From positions 124,001 through 188,000 of the forward strand of contig JAKFWA010000022.1 of the NCBI GenBank assembly GCA_021732995.1: a DNA stretch of 64,000 nt, written 5' to 3'. A program made the position numbers and the translations under genes. This document shows positions 53,129-62,338 of this stretch, piece after piece. Position 1 is the first letter of the stretch; every line of letters begins with the position of its first letter. The notes under the pieces were generated by a model that saw only the letters and a list, made by a program, of their open reading frames with translations, was not told the DNA's origin and made no database searches. The DNA comes from Planctomycetaceae bacterium (GTDB taxonomy: Bacteria > Planctomycetota > Planctomycetia > Planctomycetales > Planctomycetaceae).

Positions 53129-54646
53129 TCAGGCAAACCGCATCAGGTCGGACTTGCTGACTTCGCAGTTCTCGAACTCGTGCGAGATGCGGCCGCGATG
53201 GAAGGCCAGGATGCGATCCGAATGGGCCAGCACCATTTCGGGTTCAGTCGACGCGAGGATCACCGCTGCTCCCCGCCGCTTCTGTTCGGCGACGAGTTTC
53301 ATCACTTCGTCCTTGGCACCGACATCCATGCCGCGTGTGGGCTCTTCCAGCACGAGAACGCGGATGTCTCCCAGCAACCACTTCGACAGCACGATCTTCT
53401 GCTGATTCCCACCGGACAATTTGCCCGCCAGCAGGCGTGCATTCGGCGGCCGACAGCCAACTTGATCCACATAAGGTTGAGCGACTTCTAACTCCCGACC
53501 ACGAGTCAGCCATTCGCCCATGCTGCGTTTCAGATGGGCCAGCGTGACGTTCCGAAAAATGGGACTGCCGCGCACCAGTGTCTTCGCTCGATCGGCGGCG
53601 ACCAGCACAACGCCGCGCCGCACAGCACTGTGCACATCGCCCAATTGCAGCGGTTCGTCACTCAACAGCACTCGCCCGCTGGTGACATCCATCGTGCCCG
53701 CCAGTGCGTGAGCCAGTTCCTGATGTCCAGCACCGACGAAGCCGTACAGCCCCAGGCATTCACCGGGTCGCACGTCCAGCGATACGTCATGGAACAGGCC
53801 TGAGCGACTCAGAGACTCCGCACGCAGGACTGGTGCTGCGGTGCTTCTTGCCGGCAACTTCACCGCACTTTCGTAGCCGACCTCAACAATCGAATCCGAA
53901 TGGCCCAGCATCTTGTGAATAACGTCCTGCTTCGTCAGCGACTTCGCGTCGGACGTCTCAATCCGCTTCCCGTTGCGGAAGATGGTCACGCGGTCGCAGA
54001 TCTCCAGCACGTCTTCAATGAAGTGGCTGATGAACACGAACGACACGCCACGGCCGCGCAGTTGATTGATGAGTTCAAACAGCCGCCGAGTCTCGGGTGG
54101 ACTGAGAGCACTTGTCGGTTCGTCGAGGATCAGAACCTGTGCGCCGCTATGTAAGCCGCGAGCGATCTCAACCATCTGGCGGATGACGAGCGGATAGCGA
54201 TCCAGGCGCCCGCGCACGTTGACGTCGAGGCCCAGTTCAGACAGGTAGGCCCGTGACTGCTGATGCATCTGAGACCAGTCCACCATGCCCAGACGATTCA
54301 CTGGTTGACGGCCGAGAAACATGTTCTCTGCGACCGAAAGCTGGTTGATGCCAGACAACTCCTGATAGACCATCGCGACGCCCTGTTCGAGCGCTGCTGA
54401 GGGACTGGAAAGCTCCACCAACTGGCCGTTGAGTAACACCTCGCCCTCGTGCTCCGGCAATGCTCCGGCGAGGATCTTCATCAACGTGCTTTTGCCCGCA
54501 CCGTTGCTGCCGACGAGTCCATGCACTTCGCCGCGCCGCAAGTTGAAATCGACGCCATCGAGCGCAATGACTCCACCAAACCGCTGCCGAATCTGGCGGC
54601 ATTCCAGCAGCAACTCGGATGATGACGTGACAGCGATGTCCGACAT
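53129..54646 (-). CDS. Sugar ABC transporter ATP-binding protein (RbsA/MglA type, duplicated)
   Basis: 505 residues from ATG 54646 (GAGG about 8 nt upstream). Two ABC domains in one chain. Domain 1 has Walker A VGSNGAGKST, Q-loop YQELSG and Walker B VLILDEPTSAL, but its signature is replaced: YPLVIRQMVEIARGL instead of LSxGQ. Domain 2 has the degenerate Walker A usual for RbsA-type proteins (GFVGAGHQELAH), signature LSGGNQQKIVLSKW and LVLEEPTRGMDVGAKDE. It would energise uptake of a pentose, hexose or similar sugar with a permease and binding protein, none of which is in the window. It follows hemE by 24 nt, probably fortuitous. Confidence 0.88.
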   Translation of the reverse strand: MSDIAVTSSSELLLECRQIRQRFGGVIALDGVDFNLRRGEVHGLVGSNGAGKSTLMKILAGALPEHEGEVLLNGQLVELSSPSAALEQGVAMVYQELSGINQLSVAENMFLGRQPVNRLGMVDWSQMHQQSRAYLSELGLDVNVRGRLDRYPLVIRQMVEIARGLHSGAQVLILDEPTSALSPPETRRLFELINQLRGRGVSFVFISHFIEDVLEICDRVTIFRNGKRIETSDAKSLTKQDVIHKMLGHSDSIVEVGYESAVKLPARSTAAPVLRAESLSRSGLFHDVSLDVRPGECLGLYGFVGAGHQELAHALAGTMDVTSGRVLLSDEPLQLGDVHSAVRRGVVLVAADRAKTLVRGSPIFRNVTLAHLKRSMGEWLTRGRELEVAQPYVDQVGCRPPNARLLAGKLSGGNQQKIVLSKWLLGDIRVLVLEEPTRGMDVGAKDEVMKLVAEQKRRGAAVILASTEPEMVLAHSDRILAFHRGRISHEFENCEVSKSDLMRFA

Positions 54647-54670
54647 GCGAAGGCCTCGACCGAAGATCAA

Positions 54671-55714
54671 TTAGGAGTTCGCACCAATCTCATGCACCAG
54701 TTTGACGAGCGTCTTGACGTTCTCGGGCGGCACTTCGGGGAAGACGCCGTGTCCCAGGTTGAAGATGTGCGCTCGACGTCCCGCAGCATTGATGATGCGC
54801 GTGACCTCGCGCCGCATCGTCTCCGTATCCGACAGCAACAACACCGGGTCCATGTTGCCTTGAATACCACGCGCTGGTCCCAGTTGACGACGCGCGTCGG
54901 CCATGTCGATGCGCCAATCAATCCCGATGACCTGCCCGCCCGCTTGCGACTGCAGCGGCAGCAGTGCGGGATTGCCAGTGAGGAAGTTGATCACCGGAAT
55001 GTTACTCGGCACGGCATCAATGATCGCTTTGGTATAGGGCATCACGTATTGGGCATAGTCCGAAGGCGACAGACATCCGGCCCAACTGTCGAAGAGTTGA
55101 ATGCCTTGGCAACCGGCATCGATCTGCGCCTGGATGTATTTGATGAGGCTGGTGACCAGGCACGTCATCAGTGAATGCCAGGCACCACGATCGCCATACA
55201 TGATCCGCTTGGTACCGATGTAGTTCTTCGAACCACCACCCTCGATCGCGTAGGAAGCCAGCGTGAACGGTGCTCCCGCGAAGCCCAGCAACGGGATGTT
55301 TGCTGGAAGTGCCGCGCGCACCAGCTTCACGGTTTCAAACACGAAGTGCAGCGACGACACATCATCCAGCGGCTTCACGCGATCCACCTCGGCCGACGTG
55401 CGAACCGGGTTATGAATCACCGGGCCTTCGCCCTTTGCGTATTCCAGATCAAGCCCCATCGGCTCGAGAATCGGCAACAGATCGGCGAACAGAATCGCGG
55501 CATCGACGCCCAGAATCTGCTGCGCGGAAAGCGTGACCTCTGCCGACAAGTCCGGCCGCTTGCAGAGTTCAATGAACGTCACTTTGCTGCGGACGGCCAT
55601 GTACTCGGGCAGATAGCGTCCCGCTTGCCGCATGATCCATACGGGGGTCGTGTCTGTCGTCTCATTCCGAGCCGCGCGCAGCAGTCGGCAGTCCTTCAGT
55701 TCCGGCGTAAGCAA
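54671..55714 (-). CDS. hemE: Uroporphyrinogen decarboxylase
   Basis: 347 residues, usual HemE length, if started at TTG 55714; GGGGAG lies 7 nt upstream and the first residues (LTPELKDCRLLRAAR) match the family start. Longer frames to 55891 add 59 unrelated residues and would overlap the sulfatase gene. Motifs: TPVWIMRQAGRYLPEYMAVR (substrate Arg pair), IELCKRPDLSAEVTLSA, LFADLLPILEPMGLDLEY, GFAGAPFTLASYAIEGGGS, FDSWAGCLSP, NLGHGVFPEVPPENV. It decarboxylates uroporphyrinogen III to coproporphyrinogen III in haem synthesis; haem supply suits the multiheme cytochromes of this organism. Confidence 0.94.
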   Translation of the reverse strand: MLTPELKDCRLLRAARNETTDTTPVWIMRQAGRYLPEYMAVRSKVTFIELCKRPDLSAEVTLSAQQILGVDAAILFADLLPILEPMGLDLEYAKGEGPVIHNPVRTSAEVDRVKPLDDVSSLHFVFETVKLVRAALPANIPLLGFAGAPFTLASYAIEGGGSKNYIGTKRIMYGDRGAWHSLMTCLVTSLIKYIQAQIDAGCQGIQLFDSWAGCLSPSDYAQYVMPYTKAIIDAVPSNIPVINFLTGNPALLPLQSQAGGQVIGIDWRIDMADARRQLGPARGIQGNMDPVLLLSDTETMRREVTRIINAAGRRAHIFNLGHGVFPEVPPENVKTLVKLVHEIGANS

Positions 55715-55799
55715 TCTAAAACTCCCCGTAGTGGCAGCGATCAAAACTCTGTGCAGCGTAGTTGATAATGCCTCGCCGCCGCGCCGCGAAGGCACCGGC

Positions 55800-57452
55800 C
55801 TATTGAGCTTTGTTCGCCTTCGTTTTCGCAGGCTTGTCTCTCGCAGGATCTGCCGTTGTGAATGGTGGCCGTTCGAAGGTCTGGCCATCACCGGTGACTC
55901 GCGGATCGCCGGCTTCCGTCAGCACTTTCATGAGCCGCTCCGCCAGTTCTTTCCGTTGAGTCGCGTAAGCCGGATCGTTCGCCACGTTCTTGATCTGCTC
56001 AGGGTCGTTCTTGAGATCATAGAGTTCTTCTGCCGGCCGCTTGCCGAAGGCATAGTCGTGGTGCCACTTCCATTCGGGATTGTTGCGTTGAGCGATCAGC
56101 CACGCTTTCGTTGGTCCCGCATCCATGTCGGCGAATGCAACTCGCGTTTCGAATTCGAGCACCTGCTGTGACGGAGCTGATTCCGCCGTGACTTCATTGG
56201 GAGCCCCCAGCGGCCAGCGGTCTGGTGCGAAGTTGCGGACATACAAGAAGTCTTGAGTCCGCAGGGCCCGCTGCGGATACGGTAGGTTGTTCTCGCGAGC
56301 GTTCCCGACGTGCCGTTCTCGACCAGCCACCGTCCATGTGCGCGACGAATCGACCAATCCGCTCTTTTCCGACCGAATAACGTTCAACAGGCTGCGGCTA
56401 TTCAAACCCGCAGGCGGGGTGACTCCTCCTGCGTCCAGAAACGTCGGACACAGATCCATCAGATTGACGAAGTCATCAACGACTCGTCCGCCCTTCGCAC
56501 CGGGATACCGCGCGATCAGAGAAACGCCGATGCCAAAGTCGTACAGATTGCATTTGCCGCCGGGGAATCCCGGAGCACCGTGATCGCCGCTAATCACAAT
56601 CATGGTGCGATCAAGCTGATTGGTCTCTTCGAGCTTCTGCAGCAGCAGTCCGATGTATGCATCAAACGCCTGAATCTCGCCGAGATAGTCCGCGAAGTCT
56701 TCCCGCACTTCCGGGACATCGGGCAGGAACTTCGGCAGCTTGCCCTTCAGCGAGTCCGGTTCGATGCCCCACAGTGCCCTGCCCGAACCCTTCACCCAGG
56801 TGCGATGCACGGTCGTCGGCCCGAACCAGTACAGCCAGGGCTGATCCGCTTTGCGATCCGCGAGGAACGCATCGAAGTTGCCACGCACCTGCGCGAAGAT
56901 TTTCTCTTTAGCAACGTCCAGCGACTGACCTTCGCCCACGAACTTCGTCACGTTCTCGGAAAAGTTGTTGGGCAGCCCGCCCGCCTTCTCGTAGGCGTAT
57001 TTGCCCGCACCGAAGGGCGCATCGTTCGGAGTACCGGGGCTCCACACTTTCCAAGTCTCGCCGATGTGATAGCCGGACTCTTTCAGCAGCAGCGGAAAGC
57101 TGGGGATGGCTGAATCCCAAACCGCGCCTACGAGGATCGCCCCGCGTCCCGTGTTGAAAAAGTAACGGCCCGACAGCAGCGCACTACGGCACGGCGTGCA
57201 GGACGGCGCGTTCACAAACGCGTTCTTGAAGAGCACACCTTCGCGAGCCACACGATCGATGTTCGGCGTCTTTACCACCTGATTCGGCGAAGGCATCGAT
57301 TGCACGGCCGCGTAGGCACTCGCGTAGCGCCCCCAGTCGTCAGCAAAACAGAACAGAATGTTCGGTCGCGATTCGGCAGCTAGAGCCGCCGAACTACTCA
57401 CCATCGCGATGACCAGTAAGTACGTCGAAATGAGCACTCTGCGAGCGAACAT
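55800..57452 (-). CDS. Exported sulfatase (arylsulfatase-like, formylglycine type)
   Basis: 550 residues from ATG 57452, which has GAGG 6 nt upstream; ATG 57464 adds four residues. Signal peptide (MFARRVLISTYLLVIAMVSS, then ALAAES). RPNILFCFADDWG gives the metal-binding Asp pair. The modification site is CTPCRSALLSGRY (Cys 85, C-x-P-x-R motif), converted to formylglycine by an anaerobic or aerobic maturase elsewhere. Later VISGDHGAPGFPGGK supplies the second metal His/Asp. Ends with a C-terminal sub-domain and a Lys-rich tail (KTKANKAQ). Hydrolyses sulfate esters, likely on algal or glycan polymers; substrate unknown. Sulfatase expansion is a planctomycete hallmark. Confidence 0.93.
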   Translation of the reverse strand: MFARRVLISTYLLVIAMVSSSAALAAESRPNILFCFADDWGRYASAYAAVQSMPSPNQVVKTPNIDRVAREGVLFKNAFVNAPSCTPCRSALLSGRYFFNTGRGAILVGAVWDSAIPSFPLLLKESGYHIGETWKVWSPGTPNDAPFGAGKYAYEKAGGLPNNFSENVTKFVGEGQSLDVAKEKIFAQVRGNFDAFLADRKADQPWLYWFGPTTVHRTWVKGSGRALWGIEPDSLKGKLPKFLPDVPEVREDFADYLGEIQAFDAYIGLLLQKLEETNQLDRTMIVISGDHGAPGFPGGKCNLYDFGIGVSLIARYPGAKGGRVVDDFVNLMDLCPTFLDAGGVTPPAGLNSRSLLNVIRSEKSGLVDSSRTWTVAGRERHVGNARENNLPYPQRALRTQDFLYVRNFAPDRWPLGAPNEVTAESAPSQQVLEFETRVAFADMDAGPTKAWLIAQRNNPEWKWHHDYAFGKRPAEELYDLKNDPEQIKNVANDPAYATQRKELAERLMKVLTEAGDPRVTGDGQTFERPPFTTADPARDKPAKTKANKAQ

Positions 57453-57645
57453 GAGCGGCCTCATCGATTTTGAGTTTGAACTTTTCTACACGGTGGCAGG
57501 ATAACCGAACCGTTCCAAATTTGGTCGCGTCGCCGTAGCGACCAGAATCTTTGAACGTGCAGTCAGTCGCCACGCCACTTGCTATAGTCGGTTAGTTCAG
57601 CATGTGCGCGCCACCGAACCACGCCTCGTAACCCAAGATGCAGAT

Positions 57646-58257
57646 ATGGTTGCTCCCAATCTCACCGCCGAAGCTTTTGCGGATCAGAGGCCCGACCTTC
57701 CTGAAGGCGGCCGCTGGACCGAACTGCTGTGCGGCGAAGTGCTGACGTTGGACCCGCCATCGCCCCAACACGGCACCGTCGTCTTGAACTTCTCAAAGGC
57801 GCTCGCGGATCACCTGCAAGGTTTTCCGGAAGGCTACGCCTGCTTTGAACTGGGACTGATCGTCTCGCGGCGACCTGACTCTGTTTACGCACCGGCACTC
57901 AGCTACTTCGCGGGCGGCAAGCTGTTCGCCGAGCTGGACAACATCGTCACGGAAACCAAACCGGCTCTCATCCTGGAAGTTGCGTCGTCGGACAATCGCC
58001 GGCGCATGATTCGTCGCCGCACTCCCGAATATCTGAAATGGGGTGCTTCGGTTGTGATCGTCGTCGAACCGCGCGACAAACTGGTCGCCGTGCATCTTCC
58101 CAACCGGACGGTGCAGGTACTGGGCAGCGGGGCGATCATTGAAGCCAACGAATTCTGGACCACACCCACGCAACCGATTCTGCAGCGTTTCTGCGTCTCC
58201 GTGGACGACCTGTTTCACGAACCCGAATGGATGCATGCCGGCCGGCAGACCCTCTGA
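57646..58257 (+). CDS. Uma2-like (DUF820) protein with altered nuclease motif
   Basis: 203 residues from ATG 57646 (VAPNLTAEAFADQ); a GTG at 57604 gives 14 more. It follows the Uma2/DUF820 restriction-like fold: ELLCGEVLTLDPPSPQHGTV, LADHLQGFPEGYACFELGLI, LILEVASSDNRRRMI, EYLKWGASVVIVVEP. The PD-(D/E)xK core is changed: the PDV-x-F motif reads PALSYF, so the metal-binding Asp is Ala, and the Lys upstream of EYL is Arg. It may be inactive. Role of the family is unclear (putative restriction endonuclease-like). Confidence 0.75.
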   Translation: MVAPNLTAEAFADQRPDLPEGGRWTELLCGEVLTLDPPSPQHGTVVLNFSKALADHLQGFPEGYACFELGLIVSRRPDSVYAPALSYFAGGKLFAELDNIVTETKPALILEVASSDNRRRMIRRRTPEYLKWGASVVIVVEPRDKLVAVHLPNRTVQVLGSGAIIEANEFWTTPTQPILQRFCVSVDDLFHEPEWMHAGRQTL

Positions 58258-58373
58258 GTCGCCCGAAACTCATGGGACCATCGAGCTGAAGCGGTCTGCT
58301 CCCCGCCTCGTTTCAACGGCCACGGCTCTCAACTTTTTGATACCTCGTTGATACCTCGGTTTTGATTTTGCCG

Positions 58374-59075
58374 ATGTCAGACACACCAGCCAGCAAGGCA
58401 CTGCGAGCCGCTATCCCGCGTATCTTGCGGCGACTTGAACGCTGCTACGGTCCCGTCGAGCCTCCCGAGCAATTGCCCGTATTGGACGAATTGATTTCGA
58501 CGATCCTCTCGCAAGCCACGACGGACTCCAACAGCGGGGCGGCGTTTACGGAGTTGAGAGCTCGATTTCGGGATTGGAATGCCGTGCGAACAGCACGCGT
58601 CGAGAAAGTGGCAGACGCGATTCACGTGGCTGGACTTTCCAACCAGAAGGCGCCTCGAATTCAGCAGATATTGCAGCGGCTGAATGATGAACGCGGCGAG
58701 TTGTCACTGGAATTTCTGCACGCCTCTTCCTTGGCTGATGCGGTTGCATTTCTGCGTAGCTTTCCCGGCGTCGGCCCGAAGACGGCGGCATGTGTGCTGT
58801 TGTTTGCCTGCCGCAAGCCGATCCTGCCGGTTGACACCCACGTGCATCGTGTCAGCCAACGCCTCGGGCTTATCGGGGAAAAGACAACTGAAGCGGGCGC
58901 TCATGTGGAACTCGCCCGACTGGTGCCGTCAGACCGCGTTCTGGACTTCCATATTCAGCTCATCCGTCACGGTCGTGCCGTCTGCTCGGCGAAGAAACCT
59001 CATTGCACGGCGTGTGTGCTGCTGGATCGCTGTTCCGAAGGGCAGACTCGAATCGCAACCGGCTCGGCAGACTAA
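58374..59075 (+). CDS. nth: Endonuclease III family DNA glycosylase/AP lyase
   Basis: 233 residues from ATG 58374; the upstream TTG 58362 is less likely. Helix-hairpin-helix FPGVGPKTAACVLLFACR with the catalytic Lys about 136, and the catalytic Asp about 154 in LPVDTHVHRVSQRLGL. The C-terminal [4Fe-4S] loop is C-x6-C-x2-C-x5-C (Cys 204, 211, 214, 220). It removes oxidised pyrimidines from DNA and nicks abasic sites. The N-terminal ILSQATTDSNSGAAF resembles the usual ILSAQTTDxxVN with changes (SQATTD), so a variant branch of the family is possible; activity is still expected. Confidence 0.9.
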   Translation: MSDTPASKALRAAIPRILRRLERCYGPVEPPEQLPVLDELISTILSQATTDSNSGAAFTELRARFRDWNAVRTARVEKVADAIHVAGLSNQKAPRIQQILQRLNDERGELSLEFLHASSLADAVAFLRSFPGVGPKTAACVLLFACRKPILPVDTHVHRVSQRLGLIGEKTTEAGAHVELARLVPSDRVLDFHIQLIRHGRAVCSAKKPHCTACVLLDRCSEGQTRIATGSAD

Positions 59076-59283
59076 GCGTCTGCGCAAGCGGCTTCTCATC
59101 CGTGACGGGTTGCTCGCGGCGCTGCGCATTCCGAGACAGTACTGACATTTTTCCGATGCGCATTCACCGAAAAATCGGCCATGATCCACACGCGGTGTTG
59201 TTTGCGGCGATCACTCGAACCACGCTGGCCAACACGTTGCATCACTCTTCGCTCGAGGCGTCACTTCAGGAGTCTTAATTCTC

Positions 59284-59985
59284 ATGCAAAACTCACTCTG
59301 GCTACCGAATCGTCGGGTCTTCCTGGGAGCATTGGGCGCGGCATTCTTCACCACACCGGGACTGTTCGCGGAAGAACTGCGAATCACACCGCGGCTCACT
59401 GAGGGCCCCTTTTATCCCGACAAGCTTCCGCTGGATCAGGACAACGACCTGCTGATCATCAAGGACTCGATTACGCCAGCGATCGGCGAAATCACTCATC
59501 TGACAGGGCGAGTCGTGGACGCCTCCGGCAAGGCGATCAAGGGGGCAACCATCGAGATCTGGCAGTGCGACGCGAACGCCGTGTATCTGCACACGAAAGA
59601 CAGCCAGCCCAAGGCTGCTCAGCAGGACAAAAACTTTCAGGGATTCGGCCGGTTCGAAACGAACGCCGAGGGCGAGTATCGCTTTCGCACGATCAAGCCC
59701 GTGCCCTATCCGGGGCGTCCCGCGCCGCATATTCACGTGAAGGTCAAGAAGGGCGACCGCGAACTGCTCACCACGCAACTGCTGATTCGCAATCATCCCG
59801 GCAATGAGAAAGATGGCGTCTTCAAGATGCTGCGTGACGAGAAACAGCGCGAACTGCTGGTCACGGACTTCAAGCCGGTGCCGGATTCCAAGATGGGCGA
59901 ACTCGCCGCGAACTTCCAGATTGTGATTGGTCGCACGCCGTCAGAAGAGACACTGCAACGCAATGAACGCGACGGACAGAAGTAG
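59284..59985 (+). CDS. Intradiol ring-cleavage dioxygenase (protocatechuate 3,4-dioxygenase-like)
   Basis: 233 residues. Tat-type signal PNRRVFLGALGAAFFTTPGL, so exported, unusual for the catabolic cytosolic enzyme. Fe(III) ligands in order: Tyr about 101 (NAVYLHT), Tyr about 142 (KPVPYPGRPAPHIHVKV), His 149, His 151. Family motif RLTEGPFYPDK and the LTGRVVDASGKAIKGATIEI sheet precede them. It opens catechol-type rings between the hydroxyls; the substrate is unknown, and secreted intradiol-like enzymes can act on lignin-related or non-aromatic compounds. Likely monocistronic. Confidence 0.88.
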   Translation: MQNSLWLPNRRVFLGALGAAFFTTPGLFAEELRITPRLTEGPFYPDKLPLDQDNDLLIIKDSITPAIGEITHLTGRVVDASGKAIKGATIEIWQCDANAVYLHTKDSQPKAAQQDKNFQGFGRFETNAEGEYRFRTIKPVPYPGRPAPHIHVKVKKGDRELLTTQLLIRNHPGNEKDGVFKMLRDEKQRELLVTDFKPVPDSKMGELAANFQIVIGRTPSEETLQRNERDGQK

Positions 59986-60136
59986 GCCGGATACCAACGA
60001 ACTCAGCCGCTGCTCGCGAAGCCGCAGCGGGTTTTTGTTCTGTCGCCATATCGTCTTCGTGCGACAGGTTAGGAATCAGGCTCGAGCGTCTTGCAAGGCG
60101 CTGGCGGATCCACCGACCTCGTTTATTTCGAGGATG

Positions 60137-60367
60137 CTACGCACTCTCGCGGAAGCGGTGATGGCGTTCTTCCTCTTCGGCTTCCTGGCGGAGCTTGCGG
60201 ACCTTCTGGCTGAGAACAGCGGCGTCGTACCACGTAAAACTGAGGCTCTTGTCGGCGGCGTACCTGCCCAGAGTCTGGAGCAGCGTCGCGACACTCTCGT
60301 CGTCGTACAGGAACACATAGCGTTCCGAGTCCTTCACGAGAGCCAGCACGTTCATGCTTCGCTGCAT
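60137..60367 (-). CDS. Conserved-looking small protein (76 residues)
   Basis: ATG 60367 has a strong Shine-Dalgarno (GGGGAGGA, 4 nt before). The longer in-frame start at 60460 lacks one. The chain MQRSMNVLALVKDSERYVFL, then YDDESVATLLQTLGRYAADK, SFTWYDAAVLSQKVRKLRQ ends in a charged helix (EAEEEERHHRFRES). It resembles short soluble planctomycete proteins I have seen without a function. No domain assigned. It stands between the dioxygenase gene (convergent) and a lipoprotein gene on the same strand. Confidence 0.65.
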   Translation of the reverse strand: MQRSMNVLALVKDSERYVFLYDDESVATLLQTLGRYAADKSLSFTWYDAAVLSQKVRKLRQEAEEEERHHRFRESA

Positions 60368-60502
60368 GATTCCTCCCCAACGAAGTCGTTGGTTCCGTCC
60401 CAGAGTTTTACGGTCTTGCAGCGGGTCAAGTGCACCGGGCGGCAAGTTTTGAGATTGCAAACACTTATCTGTCGGTTGTGACGGCTGAGCCGCTTGAGCC
60501 TG

Positions 60503-62014
60503 TCAGCGATAGGTTCGCTGTTTGAACACCCACCGCCGTCGCGCCTCCCCGCCATTTTCCGCCAGCATGTCGGTCACCATCACGTGGGCGGTGAACTTCT
60601 GAAAGAAGTCGCTCCGTCGCATGAAGGCCTGCACGTCGCCGTTACGAATCTCGCCGCTGACTTCCAGGTAGTCCGACAGCCGGGCGATCAGTTCTGCATC
60701 GCTCGCGTCAAACATCTGGATGTGAGACATCAGCGGCAACATCGGGTCGTACTCAGACGATGTCGCGCTGAGCGGAGCTCGAATTGTGAATGGCTGCTCA
60801 AAGAACGCGTCGGAACCGTGAGGCGGAACCAACGGAGGAGGTACATCTCCGTTCGTCTTCGGGCTTTCGTCGACCAGAATGCCGGGTTCGCCACGTGCGA
60901 TCGGAGTTGCTGGTCTCGCATCCTCCGGCTTGTCGACGAGCGCGGGCTCTGGCACAGGTGCCGCGTCCGCGAACTCGATTGTGTCTTCGGAACCTTCCAG
61001 GATCTCGATGACCCGCAACGGGTCTGAGGGGTCGGCTTCCGAGTCTGCGATTCGGCTTCTCAGTTCCAGTGTGAACGGTTCGCGGAAGGCTTCAATCGGT
61101 TCGGGCGGCAGCGGCAAAGGCAGCGATCCACCGACCGGCATGATGTGACTTAGTCGCGGCGGCGCAATCGTTGGCTCCTGGGTGAAAAACAACGGGCCTT
61201 CAACGATGGTCACGGCGGGAGGAGGGGGCACCAGCCACTGGCCCAGGTACGGCGCGGTGAACGGTGCGTCCTCGATGGCGCGCCAGGGGAAGTCGTCGGG
61301 CTGAGACGTTTCCATCGGGTATGCCACCGGCGGCAGGAATCCATCCTGGCTGGGGACGATGGTGGTCTGCTCTTCGCCGGGTTGGGGAATCGGCTGCCAG
61401 TAGGCCTCATCGACGACAGTCCATAAGTCGTTGCCGTCTGGCGACTGAGCACGCACGACAGCACCGCTGCGGGTTGCTGGCCGCGTTGTGCCCTTTGAAA
61501 CCATCATCCCTGTGGGTCGAGCCGACCTCGACGATGCCTGATAACGCGTTGTAGGGCCAGACTTTCCGAGAATTTTAATCTTGCTTTTTGACGGCGGTTC
61601 GAGAGGCAGGAACTCCCAGCGTTTGGGTGAGTACCAGGCGATCTTCAACCCGACCCGCGGCACGTAAGGGTCGTAGTCCGTGACGGCTCCGACGACTACA
61701 GCATCCACTTTCAGGATTTCCGCCAGTCTGATGGCGTCTTCCGGGCCGCCCATCTCGAGGCGGTGCTCGCGCAGCGCTGTCTCGACGACGCCGATCGGAA
61801 TGACTTCAAATCCCGGCACTTTCTGCAGTTCGGCGTAGTAGGCGTTCGCGAACTCACGCCCATTGACGGACCGTTCGGTGCTTAGGTTGAAGAACGGTGC
61901 GATGGCAACTGTCTGCAGGCCGGGAACGGGATTGCGTACCTTGACCTGCATGATCGCACAGCCGGTCAGGCTGCTCATCAGGCAGAGCACAAAGATGAGT
62001 TGCAATGCACGCAT
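60503..62014 (-). CDS. CsgG/GNA1162-like outer-membrane lipoprotein with long Pro-rich tail
   Basis: 503 residues from ATG 62014. Lipoprotein signal with lipobox LTGC (Cys 19). Residues about 25-150 form a CsgG/DUF799-like (TolB-N/FlgT-type) alpha/beta domain: TVAIAPFFNLSTERSVNGRE, FANAYYAELQKVPGFEVIPI, LAEILKVDAVVVGAVTDYDP. The last about 350 residues are low-complexity, Pro/Glu-rich and probably disordered, with short ordered pieces (RVIEILEGSEDTIEFADAAP, FMRRSDFFQKFTAHVMVTDM). Proteins of this shape anchor outer-membrane secretion or flagellar parts, but no partner is next to it. It is divergent from the chaperone/effector pair. Confidence 0.7.
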   Translation of the reverse strand: MRALQLIFVLCLMSSLTGCAIMQVKVRNPVPGLQTVAIAPFFNLSTERSVNGREFANAYYAELQKVPGFEVIPIGVVETALREHRLEMGGPEDAIRLAEILKVDAVVVGAVTDYDPYVPRVGLKIAWYSPKRWEFLPLEPPSKSKIKILGKSGPTTRYQASSRSARPTGMMVSKGTTRPATRSGAVVRAQSPDGNDLWTVVDEAYWQPIPQPGEEQTTIVPSQDGFLPPVAYPMETSQPDDFPWRAIEDAPFTAPYLGQWLVPPPPAVTIVEGPLFFTQEPTIAPPRLSHIMPVGGSLPLPLPPEPIEAFREPFTLELRSRIADSEADPSDPLRVIEILEGSEDTIEFADAAPVPEPALVDKPEDARPATPIARGEPGILVDESPKTNGDVPPPLVPPHGSDAFFEQPFTIRAPLSATSSEYDPMLPLMSHIQMFDASDAELIARLSDYLEVSGEIRNGDVQAFMRRSDFFQKFTAHVMVTDMLAENGGEARRRWVFKQRTYR

Positions 62015-62338
62015 AGTCCGGCCGAAAGGCTCGCGGTCAGGCGAGCCGTACGAGGAACCGCCTGATCCGAGCGCATCATCGGCTCAGCGCACCAGGCGGC
62101 CCTTCGTTATCGGCACAATCGGAACAGCCTCTTTAACCGAAAGAGTCTTCCCAGTTTAACAGCCTCGGCGGATGGCGGTTCACGGGATATGTCATCCCAT
62201 CTGTGGAGACGTTAAGGCACGGCAAACGGTGCTTCGCGAACAAGACATCTCAACTTGAGTTCGGTAATTTTCCAAACACCCGGACAGGAGCGAGCTGATC
62301 CGGTCAGTCCAGTCGCGTTCTCCAGAAGGTTTCCGATT
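62015..62338. other. Divergent intergenic region (lipoprotein / chaperone)
   Basis: About 324 nt between the lipoprotein start and the chaperone start. Contains a hairpin GGCTCGC (62028-62034) / GCGAGCC (62041-62047) right at the lipoprotein leader. Both promoters are expected here; none is assigned. Confidence 0.45.

Noticed and set aside
51877-53136. A 419-codon minus-strand frame opposite flagellin
   Set aside because: Antisense to the variable region of a certain gene, and it crosses the flagellin terminator.
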